Numbered from the stretch's first letter, positions 25,431-35,040 are shown. The stretch: 64,000 nucleotides of DNA from Opitutaceae bacterium (GCA_016795545.1 JAEUGX010000092.1:1-64000), one strand, 5' to 3'. The notes: generated from the sequence alone by a model not told the origin. Made by a program: numbers and translations.

Positions 25431-26285
25431 TTGAACACTTCGAGCTTGAGTCCCGCCGCGGAAGACCTGCCTCCCGCCACGCCGCCGCTGGTGAACCCGG
25501 AGGAGCTGCGCCGCTGGGTCCTGCTAGACGACGAGCGGCTGCTGGTGATCGACAAGCCCGGCTGGCTGGTGGTGCACCCCTCGAAGAACGGCCCGTGGTC
25601 CAGCCTGGCCGGCGCGGTGCGCGAGGTTTTCCGGCATGACGCGATCCGGTTCGTGTACCGGCTGGACCGGGAGACCAGCGGCGTGATCGTGCTGGCCAAG
25701 ACGGAAGCCATCGGCAGCCGGCTGCAGAAGGCGGTGGGCCGGCGCCGCATCGGCAAGGCCTACGTGGCCATCCTGGAAGGCGAACTGTCGGTGACTTTGA
25801 CCGTCGACCAGCCGCTGGGGCCGGATCCGACGGCGAGCGTGACGGTGAAGCAGCGGGTGGTGGCCGGGGAGGGATCGCAGGCGGCGGTGACGAGCTTCCA
25901 TCCCTTGTTCGCTCGCGGCGGGTTCACGCTCGCCGGGGTTGAGCTGGTGACCGGACGCAAGCACCAGATCCGGGCGCATGCCGAGTGGCTCGGGCAGCGG
26001 GTGGTGGGGGACAAGCTCTACGGGCCGGATCCGGGGCTTTACCTCGAATTCGCGACCCGGGGATGGACGGCGAGGCATTCGGCGCTGCTGCCGCTGACGC
26101 GCCAAGCCTTGCACTGCGCGGCGATCGACCTGCGCGGCGCGGGGCTGGACTATGTGCTGCAGGCGCCTTGGCCGCGGGATTTGGCGAAGTTTGCCGAACG
26201 CCGGATGGGGCTGCCGGCGGGGGAGGCGCAGGCGTTGATCGACGCCTTCACCGCGCGGGTGCTGACGAAGCCCGGCGCGGCGTGA
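25431..26285 (+). CDS. RluA-family pseudouridine synthase
   Basis: 284 residues with a TTG start; an alternative TTG lies at 25446 and no ATG precedes the fold. The catalytic motif is YRLDRETSGVIVLAK with Asp79. LLVIDKPGWLVVHPSK before it and ELVTGRKHQIRAHAEWLGQ after it are standard for RluA/RluC/RluD-type enzymes that isomerise uridines in rRNA or tRNA. There is no S4 domain, so it resembles RluA or TruC more than RluC or RluD. Which RNA it modifies cannot be told. It ends 12 bp before the convergent M14-like gene. Confidence 0.93.
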   Translation: MNTSSLSPAAEDLPPATPPLVNPEELRRWVLLDDERLLVIDKPGWLVVHPSKNGPWSSLAGAVREVFRHDAIRFVYRLDRETSGVIVLAKTEAIGSRLQKAVGRRRIGKAYVAILEGELSVTLTVDQPLGPDPTASVTVKQRVVAGEGSQAAVTSFHPLFARGGFTLAGVELVTGRKHQIRAHAEWLGQRVVGDKLYGPDPGLYLEFATRGWTARHSALLPLTRQALHCAAIDLRGAGLDYVLQAPWPRDLAKFAERRMGLPAGEAQALIDAFTARVLTKPGAA

Positions 26286-26297
26286 CGCGGGGCGGCG

Positions 26298-27047
26298 TCA
26301 GCGCAGGAAGGCGTCGAGCGCCGCGCGCAGGACGGCGCAGTGGGTGTCGATCCGCTGGCCGAGCGGCCGCACCGAGGGGGTCTCCAGCGTGTACGAAAGC
26401 GTGGTATGGAAATTCCGGAGGTAGATCGCCTCCGGCCAGGTGTCGCGGAGCACGGGGTCGCTGACGGGCCGGATGACGCCGGGCTGGTCGATGGGGCGGC
26501 CGTCGATGACCGTCGCGGGCTCGATCGGGCCGAGGTGGCGGGCGGCGGCGAGCATGGTGTCGGCCAGCGTCGGGCGGCGCTCGGGGTTGAGCTCGTAGAG
26601 GTAGAAGCCGGACGCTTCCCAGTCCTCGTGCACGCACACGGCGAGGTCGAACGCCGGCTGGCGGCGGAGCCAGCCCACGTGCGCGGCGACCTCGGACGAG
26701 ATGGCGTCCTTGTAGTCGCGGTTGAGGTCGACGCGGGCGAAGTTCTCGCGGGTGCGGTGCAGGAAGCCGGTCGGATTCAGGAGGGGGCAGACGAACCAGG
26801 TGGCGCGGTCGTCGAGCAGCCCCAGCTCGACGAGGCGCAGCAGCGCGTGCGGCGGCGCGGGCTCGTCGCCGTGGATGCCCGCCGACAGGTAGACGCGCGG
26901 CCGCGCCCCGGCGGTGCGCCGGGTGAAGGCCTGCAGCGGGTGGCCGGCGACGTCCCCGAAGGCCTCGGTGCGGAAGCCGGCCGCCGCCGCGGCGGCGGCA
27001 AAGCGGGGGGAGAAGGCGGCGGGATCGAGCGGCGGAGGCTGGGACAT
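26298..27047 (-). CDS. M14-type succinylglutamate desuccinylase/aspartoacylase-like protein
   Basis: 249 residues from the ATG at 27047; a GTG at 27092 would add 15 residues. Zinc ligands fit the M14 pattern: His59 and Glu62 in SAGIHGDEP, and His140 in VCVHEDWE. Arg110 in RVDLNRDY and Glu222 in SYTLETPS occupy substrate-binding and catalytic places. The small size fits the AstE/aspartoacylase or small carboxypeptidase subgroup. It probably hydrolyses an amide or peptide bond of a small molecule. No signal peptide is visible. Confidence 0.87.
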   Translation of the reverse strand: MSQPPPLDPAAFSPRFAAAAAAAGFRTEAFGDVAGHPLQAFTRRTAGARPRVYLSAGIHGDEPAPPHALLRLVELGLLDDRATWFVCPLLNPTGFLHRTRENFARVDLNRDYKDAISSEVAAHVGWLRRQPAFDLAVCVHEDWEASGFYLYELNPERRPTLADTMLAAARHLGPIEPATVIDGRPIDQPGVIRPVSDPVLRDTWPEAIYLRNFHTTLSYTLETPSVRPLGQRIDTHCAVLRAALDAFLR

Positions 27048-27151
27048 GCGGGAAGACGGAGGATTCTTTGACAGAATGGACGGAATTCGCACGATGCCAA
27101 ATCCTTCGTCCGCATCACCTCCTCTCCGTCACGCCATCCGCTCCCATCCGA

Positions 27152-28546
27152 ATGTCCCAGGTACGCGTCCGCTTCGCTCCCAGCCCGACCGGCTTCTTCC
27201 ATATCGGCAGCGCCCGCACGGCGCTGTTCAACTGGCTTTACGCCCGGCACACGGGCGGGAAATTCATCCTGCGGATCGAGGACACGGACCAGGCGCGGAA
27301 CAGCGAGGAATTCCTGCGGCTGATTTATGACAGCCTGACCTGGCTGGGACTGGACTGGGACGAGGGTCCGGAGCCGAGCGGCTCGGGCGACCGCGGGTCC
27401 TGCGGTCCTTACCGGCAGAGCCAGCGCGGGGCCATCTACGAGGAGTACAAGCGGAAGCTGCTCGATGCGGGCCGGGCCTACGAGAAGGACGGGGCCATCT
27501 GGTTCCGGCTCCTGGGGGAGCGTTACGAGGCTTACGATGATCACCGCAAGAAGACGGTGACGAAGGTGCGGAACGAGAAGGTGGTGATCGACGACCGGAT
27601 CCGCGGCCGGGTCGAGCGGGTGGAGGACGAGGACTTCGTGATCTTCCGCTCGGACGGCAATCCGGTGTTCCATTTCGTGAACGTGGTCGACGACATCACG
27701 ATGCAGGTCACGCACATCATCCGCGGCGAGGACCACCTGTCCAACACGAGCAAGCACGTGCTGCTGTACGCCGGTTTCGGCGCGCAGCCCCCGGCGTTCG
27801 CGCATATTCCGCTGATCCTCAAGTCGCCCGAGATGGGCCAGGGCAAGATGAGCAAGCGGGACCAGGGCGCGCTGGTGGAGGAATATCGGCAGCGTCATTT
27901 TCTGCCGGAGGCCCTGGTGAACTACCTGGCCCTGCTCGGCTGGAATCCCGGCGACGACCGGGAGAAGATGCCGATCGCGGAGATCATCCGGCTCTTCGAC
28001 CTGCCCGGCGTGAACCAGTCGAACGCGCGGTTCGACGCAAAGAAGCTGGCCAACATGAACATGACCTACCTGCTCGAGTTGCCGCCGGACCGGTTCGTGG
28101 CGCTGGCGCAGGACTATCTCCGGGCGCACCCCGCCGGAGCGGCCGCGCGGGCGCAACCCGGCTACTTCCGCGAGGTCATGCTGCTGGCTCAGCCCAAGAT
28201 CAAGGGCATCGAGGAGCTCCCGGCGTACACGGCCTATTTCTTCACCGAGGACTATGCGGTGGACGCGAAGGTGAAGGACAAGGTGATGGCCAAGGGCGAG
28301 CCCAAGGCCCGGCTTGGCGAGCTCCTGGCCGCGCTGCCGACGCTGGATTTCGCGAGCGACGCCGCGATCGAGGAAGGCATCAAGCAGCTGGCGGCGGGGC
28401 GGGGGCTGGGCTTCGGCGACTACCAGGCCGTCACGCGCCTGGCGGTGACCGGCACGAACGCCGGCCCGAGCCTCACCGCGATCCTCCGCGTGCTCGGCGC
28501 GCCCCGGGTGCAGGCCCGGCTGGAGCGCTTCCTCGCCGGCGCGTAG
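27152..28546 (+). CDS. gltX: Glutamyl-tRNA synthetase
   Basis: 464 residues from the ATG at 27152; upstream in-frame codons to 27068 are not conserved. HIGS at 17-20 within [15 protein letters not shown] and KMSKR at 232-236 are the class I signatures. [10 protein letters not shown] and [11 protein letters not shown] are GluRS-specific. The enzyme charges tRNA-Glu with glutamate in the cytoplasm. A separate GlnRS gene converges on it with only 11 bp between the stops, so this GluRS need not be the non-discriminating kind. Length is normal. Confidence 0.96.
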   Translation: MSQVRVRFAPSPTGFFHIGSARTALFNWLYARHTGGKFILRIEDTDQARNSEEFLRLIYDSLTWLGLDWDEGPEPSGSGDRGSCGPYRQSQRGAIYEEYKRKLLDAGRAYEKDGAIWFRLLGERYEAYDDHRKKTVTKVRNEKVVIDDRIRGRVERVEDEDFVIFRSDGNPVFHFVNVVDDITMQVTHIIRGEDHLSNTSKHVLLYAGFGAQPPAFAHIPLILKSPEMGQGKMSKRDQGALVEEYRQRHFLPEALVNYLALLGWNPGDDREKMPIAEIIRLFDLPGVNQSNARFDAKKLANMNMTYLLELPPDRFVALAQDYLRAHPAGAAARAQPGYFREVMLLAQPKIKGIEELPAYTAYFFTEDYAVDAKVKDKVMAKGEPKARLGELLAALPTLDFASDAAIEEGIKQLAAGRGLGFGDYQAVTRLAVTGTNAGPSLTAILRVLGAPRVQARLERFLAGA

Positions 28547-28557
28547 GCGGCCGCGGC

Positions 28558-30363
28558 CTATTTTCCCCAGGTATCCTTGAGCGTGAGGGTGCGGTTGAAG
28601 ACGGTACGGCCGGGACGGGAGTCCCGGGCATCGGGAGTGAAGTAGCCGAGGCGCTCGAACTGGTAGCGCTCCCCGGGCCGGGCGTCCGCGAGGGCGGCCT
28701 CGAGCTTGGCGTTGACGACCTCGAGCGACTTCGGGTTCACGACCTTGAGGAAATCCTCGACGGCGGCCGGCTCGGGAACGGTGAAGAGGCGGTCGTAGAG
28801 GCGGACCTCGGCGTCGACGCCATGCGTGGCGCTGACCCAGTGGATCGTGCCCTTGACCTTGCGGTCCGCGTTGGCCTCGCCGGCGCGGGTCGAGAGGTCG
28901 GCGGTGCAGCGGATCTCGGTCACGGCGCCGGCGGCGTCCTTGACTACCTCCTCGCACCGGATGATGCAGGCGTACTTGAGCCGCACTTCGCCGCCCGGCT
29001 TCAGGCGGAAATACTTCGGCGGCGGCACTTCGGCGAAATCCTCGCTCTCGATGAACACCTCGCGGGTGAGCGGCACGGTGCGGGTGGAGGGATGCTCGTC
29101 CTGCGGGTTGTTGGTCGCGAGGCAGGCGACGGACTCGCCCGGGGCCAGGTTGGTGAGCACGAGCCGGAGCGGGCGCAGGACGGCGAGCCGGCGCTGGGCG
29201 GCCTGGTTGAGCTCGTCGCGGACGGTGTGCTCGAAGACGGCGATGTCGGTGAGGCTGTCGAATTTGGTCACCCCGACCCCGATGACGAAACGCCGGAGGG
29301 CCGAGGCCGGCACGCCGCGCCGGCGCAGTCCCGACAGGGTCGGCAGGCGCGGATCATCCCAGCCCTGGACGATCTTCTCGTTCACGAGCGTGAGCAGCTT
29401 GCGTTTCGACACCAGCGTGTATCCCGGGGTCAGCTTCGCGAACTCGTACTGGTGCGGCAACGGCCGGGGCAGGTCGAGGCTGGAGAGGATCCAGTCGTAG
29501 AGGGGGCGGTGGTCGACGAACTCGAGGGTGCAGATGCTGTGCGTGACGCCCTCGAGGTAGTCGCTGAGGCAGTGGGCGTAGTCGTACAGCGGGTAGATGC
29601 ACCAGCCGGCGCCCGCGTGGTGGTGCGGCACGTGGCGGATGCGGTAAAGCAGCGGGTCGCGCAGCCAGACATTGGGCGAGGCCATGTCGATGCGGGCGCG
29701 CAGGGAACGGGCGCCGTTCGGGAACTCGCCGGCCTTCATGCGCCGGAAGAGGTCGAGGTTTTCCTCGACCGAGCGATTGCGCCAGGGGCTGTCGCGTCCG
29801 GGGCGGTCGGGAGCCCCGCGGTACAGGTCGGTGTCCTCCGGGCTCAGGTCGCAGACGTAGGCCTTGCCCTGGCGGATGAGGGCGAGCGCGTACGCGTACA
29901 GCTGGTCGAAATAATCCGACGCGAAAAACGGCTCGGCGGTCGCCGGTGAGGCGGCCAGCCGGGCGTCGAGCGTGGCGGGATCGAGGGAAGGCAGGTGGGC
30001 GTCGGGCCGGCCCTCGTGGGTCGTCGCGGCCGGCTTGGCGCCCTTGGCCTTGAAGCCGAGGCAGTGGTCGGCCCAGCCGGCGATCAGCCAGCGGACATCG
30101 GCGGTGATGGAGTCGACGTATTCCGTGTCCTCCTTGACCGGGTTGGTGTCGTCGAACCGCAGGTTGCAGCGTCCGTGGTTCTCGCGCGCGATGCCGAAGT
30201 TCAGGCAGATGGACTTGGCGTGGCCGATGTGGAGATAGCCGTTGGGTTCCGGCGGGAACCGGGTGACGATCCCGGTATGGCGCCGGGCGGCGAGGTCGGC
30301 GGCGACGATATCGCGGATGAAGTCGCTGGGAGCCGACGCGGGCGGGTTGGGATCAACGGACAT
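28558..30363 (-). CDS. glnS: Glutaminyl-tRNA synthetase
   Basis: 601 residues from the ATG at 30363. The GlnRS-type opening GIVTRFPPEPNGYLHIGHAK has HIGH at 45-48, and the second class I motif is VSKRK near residue 317. NLRFDDTNP and the following KEDTEYVDSI are GlnRS-specific and distinguish it from GluRS. The C-terminal beta-barrel anticodon-binding region (ending at NRTLTLKDTW) is complete. GlnRS has a patchy distribution in bacteria. Its presence implies that Gln-tRNA can be made directly without GatCAB. It reads away from the pyrophosphatase gene 70 bp upstream on the same strand. Confidence 0.95.
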   Translation of the reverse strand: MSVDPNPPASAPSDFIRDIVAADLAARRHTGIVTRFPPEPNGYLHIGHAKSICLNFGIARENHGRCNLRFDDTNPVKEDTEYVDSITADVRWLIAGWADHCLGFKAKGAKPAATTHEGRPDAHLPSLDPATLDARLAASPATAEPFFASDYFDQLYAYALALIRQGKAYVCDLSPEDTDLYRGAPDRPGRDSPWRNRSVEENLDLFRRMKAGEFPNGARSLRARIDMASPNVWLRDPLLYRIRHVPHHHAGAGWCIYPLYDYAHCLSDYLEGVTHSICTLEFVDHRPLYDWILSSLDLPRPLPHQYEFAKLTPGYTLVSKRKLLTLVNEKIVQGWDDPRLPTLSGLRRRGVPASALRRFVIGVGVTKFDSLTDIAVFEHTVRDELNQAAQRRLAVLRPLRLVLTNLAPGESVACLATNNPQDEHPSTRTVPLTREVFIESEDFAEVPPPKYFRLKPGGEVRLKYACIIRCEEVVKDAAGAVTEIRCTADLSTRAGEANADRKVKGTIHWVSATHGVDAEVRLYDRLFTVPEPAAVEDFLKVVNPKSLEVVNAKLEAALADARPGERYQFERLGYFTPDARDSRPGRTVFNRTLTLKDTWGK

Positions 30364-30433
30364 TTCCCCAAAAAAGGGGAATCGGGGCGGGCAAGGCAAT
30401 GACGCAGTTGGGTGGGCGCGCCGGGACGGGGCG

Positions 30434-32167
30434 CTACCCGGCCTTGCTGAACGGCGTCTTGGTGCGGCCGCGGAAAGTGGGGGTGACGCCCTCGGCCGTC
30501 ATTTCCTTGAGCAGGCTGCCCAGGTAGGGGATCAGCTGTTTCTTGCGGCTGACGACGCCGGGCAGGTCGAAGATCTCGTCCTTCTCCACATGCGGGTACG
30601 AAATGCGCCGGATGAACTCGGGGTCGCCCTTGACCAGCATGAGCGAGTTCTGGGTGTTGATGTCGGTGACGAGCAGGCAGGTGAACGCCAGCCGCTCGTC
30701 GTTCCGCAGCTCGCCCAGCGCCCGGTTGAGGGTCTTGGCGTGCTGCCAGAAGTTGTCGAAGCCCAGCTCCTCGACCTGGGAGACCGAGAACCGGACGCCC
30801 TCCTCCTCGTAGATCTTGAAATCGGAGCGCACGACCTTGTCCGGCGGACTGGCGAGGATGACCGAGCCCGAGCTGAAGATGAGCTTGGCCAGCGCCTTGG
30901 CCTTGATGTCGGCGAAGCGCTCGAGCCAGGCCAGGACGTCGGCGTCCTTGGGGGTGGAGGTCGGGCTCTGCAGGAGCAGCGTGTCGGAGATCAGGCCCGA
31001 CATCATGAGCCCAGCGATGTCCGGGCTCGGCTCGACTCCGTGGCGGCGGAAGAGGTCCGCGACGATGGTGCAGGTGGAGCCGACGGGCTCGTTGATGAAG
31101 AGGATGGGCTGCGGGGTGGCGATGGGGCCGAGGCGATGGTGGTCGATGATCTCGGTGATGATCACCTCGTCGGCACCGGGGACGGCCTGGGTCAGCTCGT
31201 TGTGGTCGACGAGCACGAGGCGGGTCGGCACGGGCTTCAGGATGTCGGACTTGGTCAGGATGCCCTGCAGCTGGCCGTCCTCGCCGGTGACCATCATGGC
31301 ATGGGGCGAACCCTGGCCGAACTTCTTCCGGACCTCGGCGATGCGGGTGTCGGGGTTCAGGGCGGTGAAGTTCCGTTCGACGAGCCCCTCGACCGTGGAC
31401 GCCGTGCGCACGCACCAGGCGGTCGTCGCGGTGTCGTGCGGGCTGACGATGATGCTGACGTGGTGCTGGCGGGCCAGCGCCACGATGGCGGGATCGACCG
31501 GCAGGTTGCCGCTGACGATGAGCGCGCGGACGCCCAGTTCGATGGCCCGCTGCTGGATGTCGCGCCGGTCGCCGAGGATGATCACGGACTGGCCGGGGGT
31601 GATGTTCTCGCGTTCGGAGATCTTCCAGAACGTCCCCACGTCCATGGCACCGATGCGCACGAACAAGTCCTCAATCTTCTGCTCGTCGACGGTGTGGAGC
31701 ACCGAGGCGTTGAGCGCCTTGACGATGTAGGCGAGGCTGGTGCGGACCTGGCGCATGGCGCGCGGCTCGGCCAGGCGCGGGATGAAGAAATGGCCCAGCT
31801 GCGCCAGGGTCAGCGTGCCCACGGCGCGCTTGCGGGGGGAGACGACCGGCAGGACGGTCACGTGATGCTCGTCCAGGATCCCGAGCGCCTCGGCGCAGGT
31901 CGCGTCCTCCTGCACGACCAGAGGGTTGGAGACCATCATGTCGTTCACCCGGGGATAGACATCGTTGAGGTAGAAGGGCAGCGGGGTGTGAAAACGTTCC
32001 AGGATGACGTCGATGCGGGCGTTGGTGTTGCCGCAGCGGGCGGCCACATAGCCCCGTTCGCCCTTGGCCTCCTTGAAGGCCGCGTAGGCGATGGCCGAGC
32101 AGATGGAATCGGCGTCGGGGTTCTTATGTCCGATGACGTAGGCGAAGGTGGGTTGGGCGGCTGCCAT
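30434..32167 (-). CDS. ppaC: CBS-DRTGG manganese-dependent inorganic pyrophosphatase
   Basis: 577 residues, far longer than plain family II PPases (about 310). The DHH catalytic domain is split. The N-terminal HKNPDAD site (14-20) is followed by an inserted CBS motif (about 70-115), a DRTGG region (about 185-250), a second CBS motif (about 275-315) and then the rest of the DHH domain with VLVDHNEL and IIDHHRLG. DHHA2 ends the protein, with the SRKKQ motif near residue 545. In characterised relatives the insert binds adenine nucleotides and diadenosine polyphosphates and regulates hydrolysis of pyrophosphate. Activity is expected to need Mn or Co. Confidence 0.95.
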   Translation of the reverse strand: MAAAQPTFAYVIGHKNPDADSICSAIAYAAFKEAKGERGYVAARCGNTNARIDVILERFHTPLPFYLNDVYPRVNDMMVSNPLVVQEDATCAEALGILDEHHVTVLPVVSPRKRAVGTLTLAQLGHFFIPRLAEPRAMRQVRTSLAYIVKALNASVLHTVDEQKIEDLFVRIGAMDVGTFWKISERENITPGQSVIILGDRRDIQQRAIELGVRALIVSGNLPVDPAIVALARQHHVSIIVSPHDTATTAWCVRTASTVEGLVERNFTALNPDTRIAEVRKKFGQGSPHAMMVTGEDGQLQGILTKSDILKPVPTRLVLVDHNELTQAVPGADEVIITEIIDHHRLGPIATPQPILFINEPVGSTCTIVADLFRRHGVEPSPDIAGLMMSGLISDTLLLQSPTSTPKDADVLAWLERFADIKAKALAKLIFSSGSVILASPPDKVVRSDFKIYEEEGVRFSVSQVEELGFDNFWQHAKTLNRALGELRNDERLAFTCLLVTDINTQNSLMLVKGDPEFIRRISYPHVEKDEIFDLPGVVSRKKQLIPYLGSLLKEMTAEGVTPTFRGRTKTPFSKAG

Positions 32168-32286
32168 ATGGGAGGGCGGGGGCAGATATAGGTCGGGGAA
32201 TCGGCCGAGGGGAAGACCTATCGACGCATCGGGGGTCGATGGTGCGATTGCTTATGTGACGAAAACGCTGGCTAAAGTCGTGCTGC

Positions 32287-33051
32287 TCAAGGAGCGCGCT
32301 CCGCGGGGGTACCTTCCGGGGTGCCGAGACCGGCCGGGGGAGTGGCATAGACGCGGGGGTTGGCGGCGGCGTTCGCGCTGTAAGGTAGAGCCTGGAGCAG
32401 CGAGCCGCCCCGGCGTCCGTTGTTCAAGGTCAGCTGATTCGCGGCCTCGGCCAGGTTAGGGAAGAACTGCACATGTCCGTCGAGGAAGGCGATGTGGCCG
32501 CCGGCGTCGCGGTAGACCCCGTGCTCGGCGCTCCAGCGTCCGCCGGCCAGCAGGCCGCGGGTGAAGGCCACCGGCGTGCCGGGAGGGTCGCCCAGGCGCA
32601 GGCCGCCGACGAATTCGAAGCTCAGCACGCGGTCGTTCACGAAATCCGGATCGAGCACGCCGCGGTTGTCGGCCCTGACGATCGCGGCCGGGTAGCTGCC
32701 AGTGAAGGCAGGATCGTTCCGAGAAAAGTAGAAGGCCGGGTCGGTCAGGATCCCGCGCTGGGCCAGGATGCCCGCCCACAGGAAGGCGCCCGCGCCGCCG
32801 GTGACCGCCGGCGGGTTCTGGGCGGCGATCGCGGCCGGGTCGGGCAGCCGCTCGTGATTGTCGGTCGCGTAAAGGGTCGCCGCCTTCACGATTTCGCGCA
32901 GGTTGTTCGCGTCGACCGTGCGCTGGGCGGTTTCGCGCACCTTGCCCACGGTCGGGAAGAGCAGCGCGGCAAGGATGCCGATGAGGGCGATCACCGTGAG
33001 CAGTTCGATCAGGGTGAAGCCGCAGGAAGACGGGCGGTGGGGAATCGTCAT
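32287..33051 (-). CDS. Type II/IV pseudopilin-like protein with H-x9-DG-like end
   Basis: 254 residues. GFTLIELLTVIALIGILAALLF at residues 11-32 is a type IV prepilin signal: cleavage after Gly11, N-methylated Phe, then the hydrophobic helix. Near the C-terminus GGHIAFLDGHVQFF resembles the H-x9-DG motif of the expanded pseudopilin family of Planctomycetes, Verrucomicrobia and relatives. The globular middle is not similar to anything I recognise. It would be processed by a prepilin peptidase and inserted in the inner membrane. No secretion genes adjoin it; the GspE/PilB-like ATPase of this window is 14 kb away. Confidence 0.9.
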   Translation of the reverse strand: MTIPHRPSSCGFTLIELLTVIALIGILAALLFPTVGKVRETAQRTVDANNLREIVKAATLYATDNHERLPDPAAIAAQNPPAVTGGAGAFLWAGILAQRGILTDPAFYFSRNDPAFTGSYPAAIVRADNRGVLDPDFVNDRVLSFEFVGGLRLGDPPGTPVAFTRGLLAGGRWSAEHGVYRDAGGHIAFLDGHVQFFPNLAEAANQLTLNNGRRGGSLLQALPYSANAAANPRVYATPPAGLGTPEGTPAERAP

Positions 33052-33184
33052 GATGATGCCGGCCCGTCACACGAAAAGCAGCGGGTGTCCGGCCCGCAGG
33101 CAAGCGCGATCCCGTCTCCCGGCCATCGTGCGAAACCAAAAGCCCAAGGGGCGACCCGCCAGAGCGGGTTGCCGGGTGTCAGGC

Positions 33185-33913
33185 TCAGCGGCGGAATTCG
33201 ATGCGGACCTCGTCCAGCACGACGTGGCCGGAGGGCAGGAGGTCGGTCCGGACCGGGTAGTCCTCCCCCGCGCGCAGCCGATGCGGATCGCCGTCAATGT
33301 TGCCGGCCGGTTGGACGGTGAGGGGAAACAGAACGATGATGATGTCGCCGTTTACGTCCTTGAGCACTTCGCTCACTGGCGCGTCGCCGTAGCGTTCGAG
33401 CCGGTCAAAACGCGATCCCAGCGGTGTCCAGGATTGCGGGTCGGGATCCAGGGTGAGGGTCTGCCAGGACCAGTCGGGGGTCAGGTCGAAGCACTGCCGG
33501 CGGAAGACCAGGTTGATGTAGGTCCCCCGCACCTTCGATTGCACCAGCAGGGAGCAGCGCGCTCCCTTGAGATCGATTTCGCCTTTCCAGCGGAGGCTCA
33601 CGCGGGCGTGCGTGAAATCACGCGGATGACCGTCCAGGACAAAACGATTCACGCCGCCCAGCTGCTTCACCTTTTCGGGAAACCCCTCGCCATGAAAGGT
33701 ATGAAGCACATATAGAAGATGCAGGTAGCCGCCGCCCGGGGGCGCGTGATTGTAGTCGACCCACCAGGGGCTGCGGGAGACGAGAGCCTTGCCGTCGGTC
33801 TCCAGACGGTAGGCGCCGTCGGTTTGCCCGCGCCAGCCGATCCAGCCGCCCGGACCCTCGCGGAAGGTCTCGTGATACGTGGATTGGAGCCGGTGGGGGA
33901 GATCAAGGGACAT
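33185..33913 (-). CDS. Unknown beta-rich protein, 242 residues
   Basis: I chose the ATG at 33913; the frame upstream to 34045 is not protein-like. The protein has no signal peptide, no membrane segment and no motif I recognise. It is rich in aromatic and alternating hydrophobic stretches, such as GGWIGWRGQTDGAYRL, YINLVFRRQCFDL and VVLDEVRIEF at the end. This fits a jelly-roll or concanavalin-like fold, possibly carbohydrate-binding. It lies upstream of the pseudopilin on the same strand (133 bp gap) and diverges from ilvE. Function unknown. Confidence 0.75.
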   Translation of the reverse strand: MSLDLPHRLQSTYHETFREGPGGWIGWRGQTDGAYRLETDGKALVSRSPWWVDYNHAPPGGGYLHLLYVLHTFHGEGFPEKVKQLGGVNRFVLDGHPRDFTHARVSLRWKGEIDLKGARCSLLVQSKVRGTYINLVFRRQCFDLTPDWSWQTLTLDPDPQSWTPLGSRFDRLERYGDAPVSEVLKDVNGDIIIVLFPLTVQPAGNIDGDPHRLRAGEDYPVRTDLLPSGHVVLDEVRIEFRR

Positions 33914-34076
33914 GGCAGGAGGCGGCGACCGCGGCTTTCTCGCGCGGAAGGCGTCGCTTTTAAGCCGGAAGTCGTAGCCGAAACCGGCACAGTGGAGGCG
34001 GTGAGGGTGCGAACACAATGCCGGACTGCGGAGAGGACTGGACAACCGCGGTGGCTCCGGTTGATGTTACGTCATC

Positions 34077-34943
34077 ATGGTCGTTTACATCGATGGCAAG
34101 TATGTTGACTCCACGGAAGCCAAGGTCTCGGTCTTTGACCACGGCCTGCTCTACGGCGACGGGATTTTCGAGGGCATCCGGATTTACGGAGGCAACGTCT
34201 TTCGGCTTGAGGAGCACCTGGAGCGGCTCGAGATGTCGGCCAAGGCGATCATGCTGGCCATGCCGCTGAGCCGGGCGGAGCTTTCGGCCGCAGTGTGCGA
34301 GACCTGTCGGCGGAACAAGCTGAATGACGGCTATATCCGGCTGGTGATCACCCGCGGTGCGGGCGACCTGGGCCTGGCGCCCTGGCTGTGCGAGAAGCCG
34401 ACGATCTTCATCATCGCCAGCAAGATCTCGCTTTACCCGCAGGAGTACTACGACAACGGCCTGAGCATCGTCACGGTGCCGACCCGCCGGATTGCACCGG
34501 ACGCACTGCCGCCGACGGTCAAGTCGCTGAATTACCTCAACAACATCCTGGCCAAGATCGAGGCCCGGCAGGCTGGTGCGCTCGAGGCGATCATGCTGAA
34601 CAGCCAGGGGTACGTCGCCGAGTGCACGGCGGACAACGTCTTTATCGTGCAGAAAGGCGAGATCGTCACGCCGGCGGCTTCGGCCGGGGCCCTGAAGGGC
34701 ATCACCCGCTCGACGATCTTCGACATTGCCCGTGAAATCGGCGTGCCGATGCGCGAGGCGGACCTGACCCGTTACGATGTCTGGTGCGCTGACGAATGTT
34801 TCCTGACCGGCACCGGCGCCGAGGTCATTCCCGTGGTGAAGCTCGACGGCCGCGTGATCGGCAACGGGAAGCCCGGCGGGATCACCCAGCGCGTGCTGGC
34901 CAGCTTCCGGAAGCGGGTGCAGGCCGAAGGCACGCGCATCTGA
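34077..34943 (+). CDS. ilvE: Branched-chain-type class IV aminotransferase
   Basis: 288 residues. The PLP lysine is Lys149 in TVKSLNYLNN, Glu181 in GYVAECTADNVF matches the conserved glutamate contacting the PLP pyridine N, and TGTGAEVIPV marks the phosphate-binding turn. DHGLLYGDGIFEGIRIYGG near the N-terminus is the usual IlvE pattern. It probably interconverts branched-chain amino acids and 2-oxo acids with glutamate. D-amino-acid transaminase or aminodeoxychorismate lyase activities belong to the same fold and cannot be fully excluded. It is followed 174 bp later by mcsA. Confidence 0.87.
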   Translation: MVVYIDGKYVDSTEAKVSVFDHGLLYGDGIFEGIRIYGGNVFRLEEHLERLEMSAKAIMLAMPLSRAELSAAVCETCRRNKLNDGYIRLVITRGAGDLGLAPWLCEKPTIFIIASKISLYPQEYYDNGLSIVTVPTRRIAPDALPPTVKSLNYLNNILAKIEARQAGALEAIMLNSQGYVAECTADNVFIVQKGEIVTPAASAGALKGITRSTIFDIAREIGVPMREADLTRYDVWCADECFLTGTGAEVIPVVKLDGRVIGNGKPGGITQRVLASFRKRVQAEGTRI

Positions 34944-35024
34944 GCGGAATCGGGGTCGCGGCCGGCCGGACAAACACCGGCGGTCGATCGTCAACCGTCC
35001 GCGCTTGCCTAGCCGAGCGGACTT

Positions 35025-35040
35025 TGGCACATGAATTGCA
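35025..35040 (+). promoter_or_regulatory. Sigma-54 (-24/-12) promoter element before mcsA
   Basis: TGGCAC-N5-TTGCA with exactly twelve bases from the GG to the GC doublet, matching the RpoN consensus (YTGGCACG-N4-TTGCW) except for the G after CAC. It lies in the 174-bp gap after ilvE, and the predicted start near 35051 would give a leader of about 67 nt before the mcsA ATG. Sigma-54 promoters need an enhancer-binding protein; none is encoded nearby. Confidence 0.72.
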
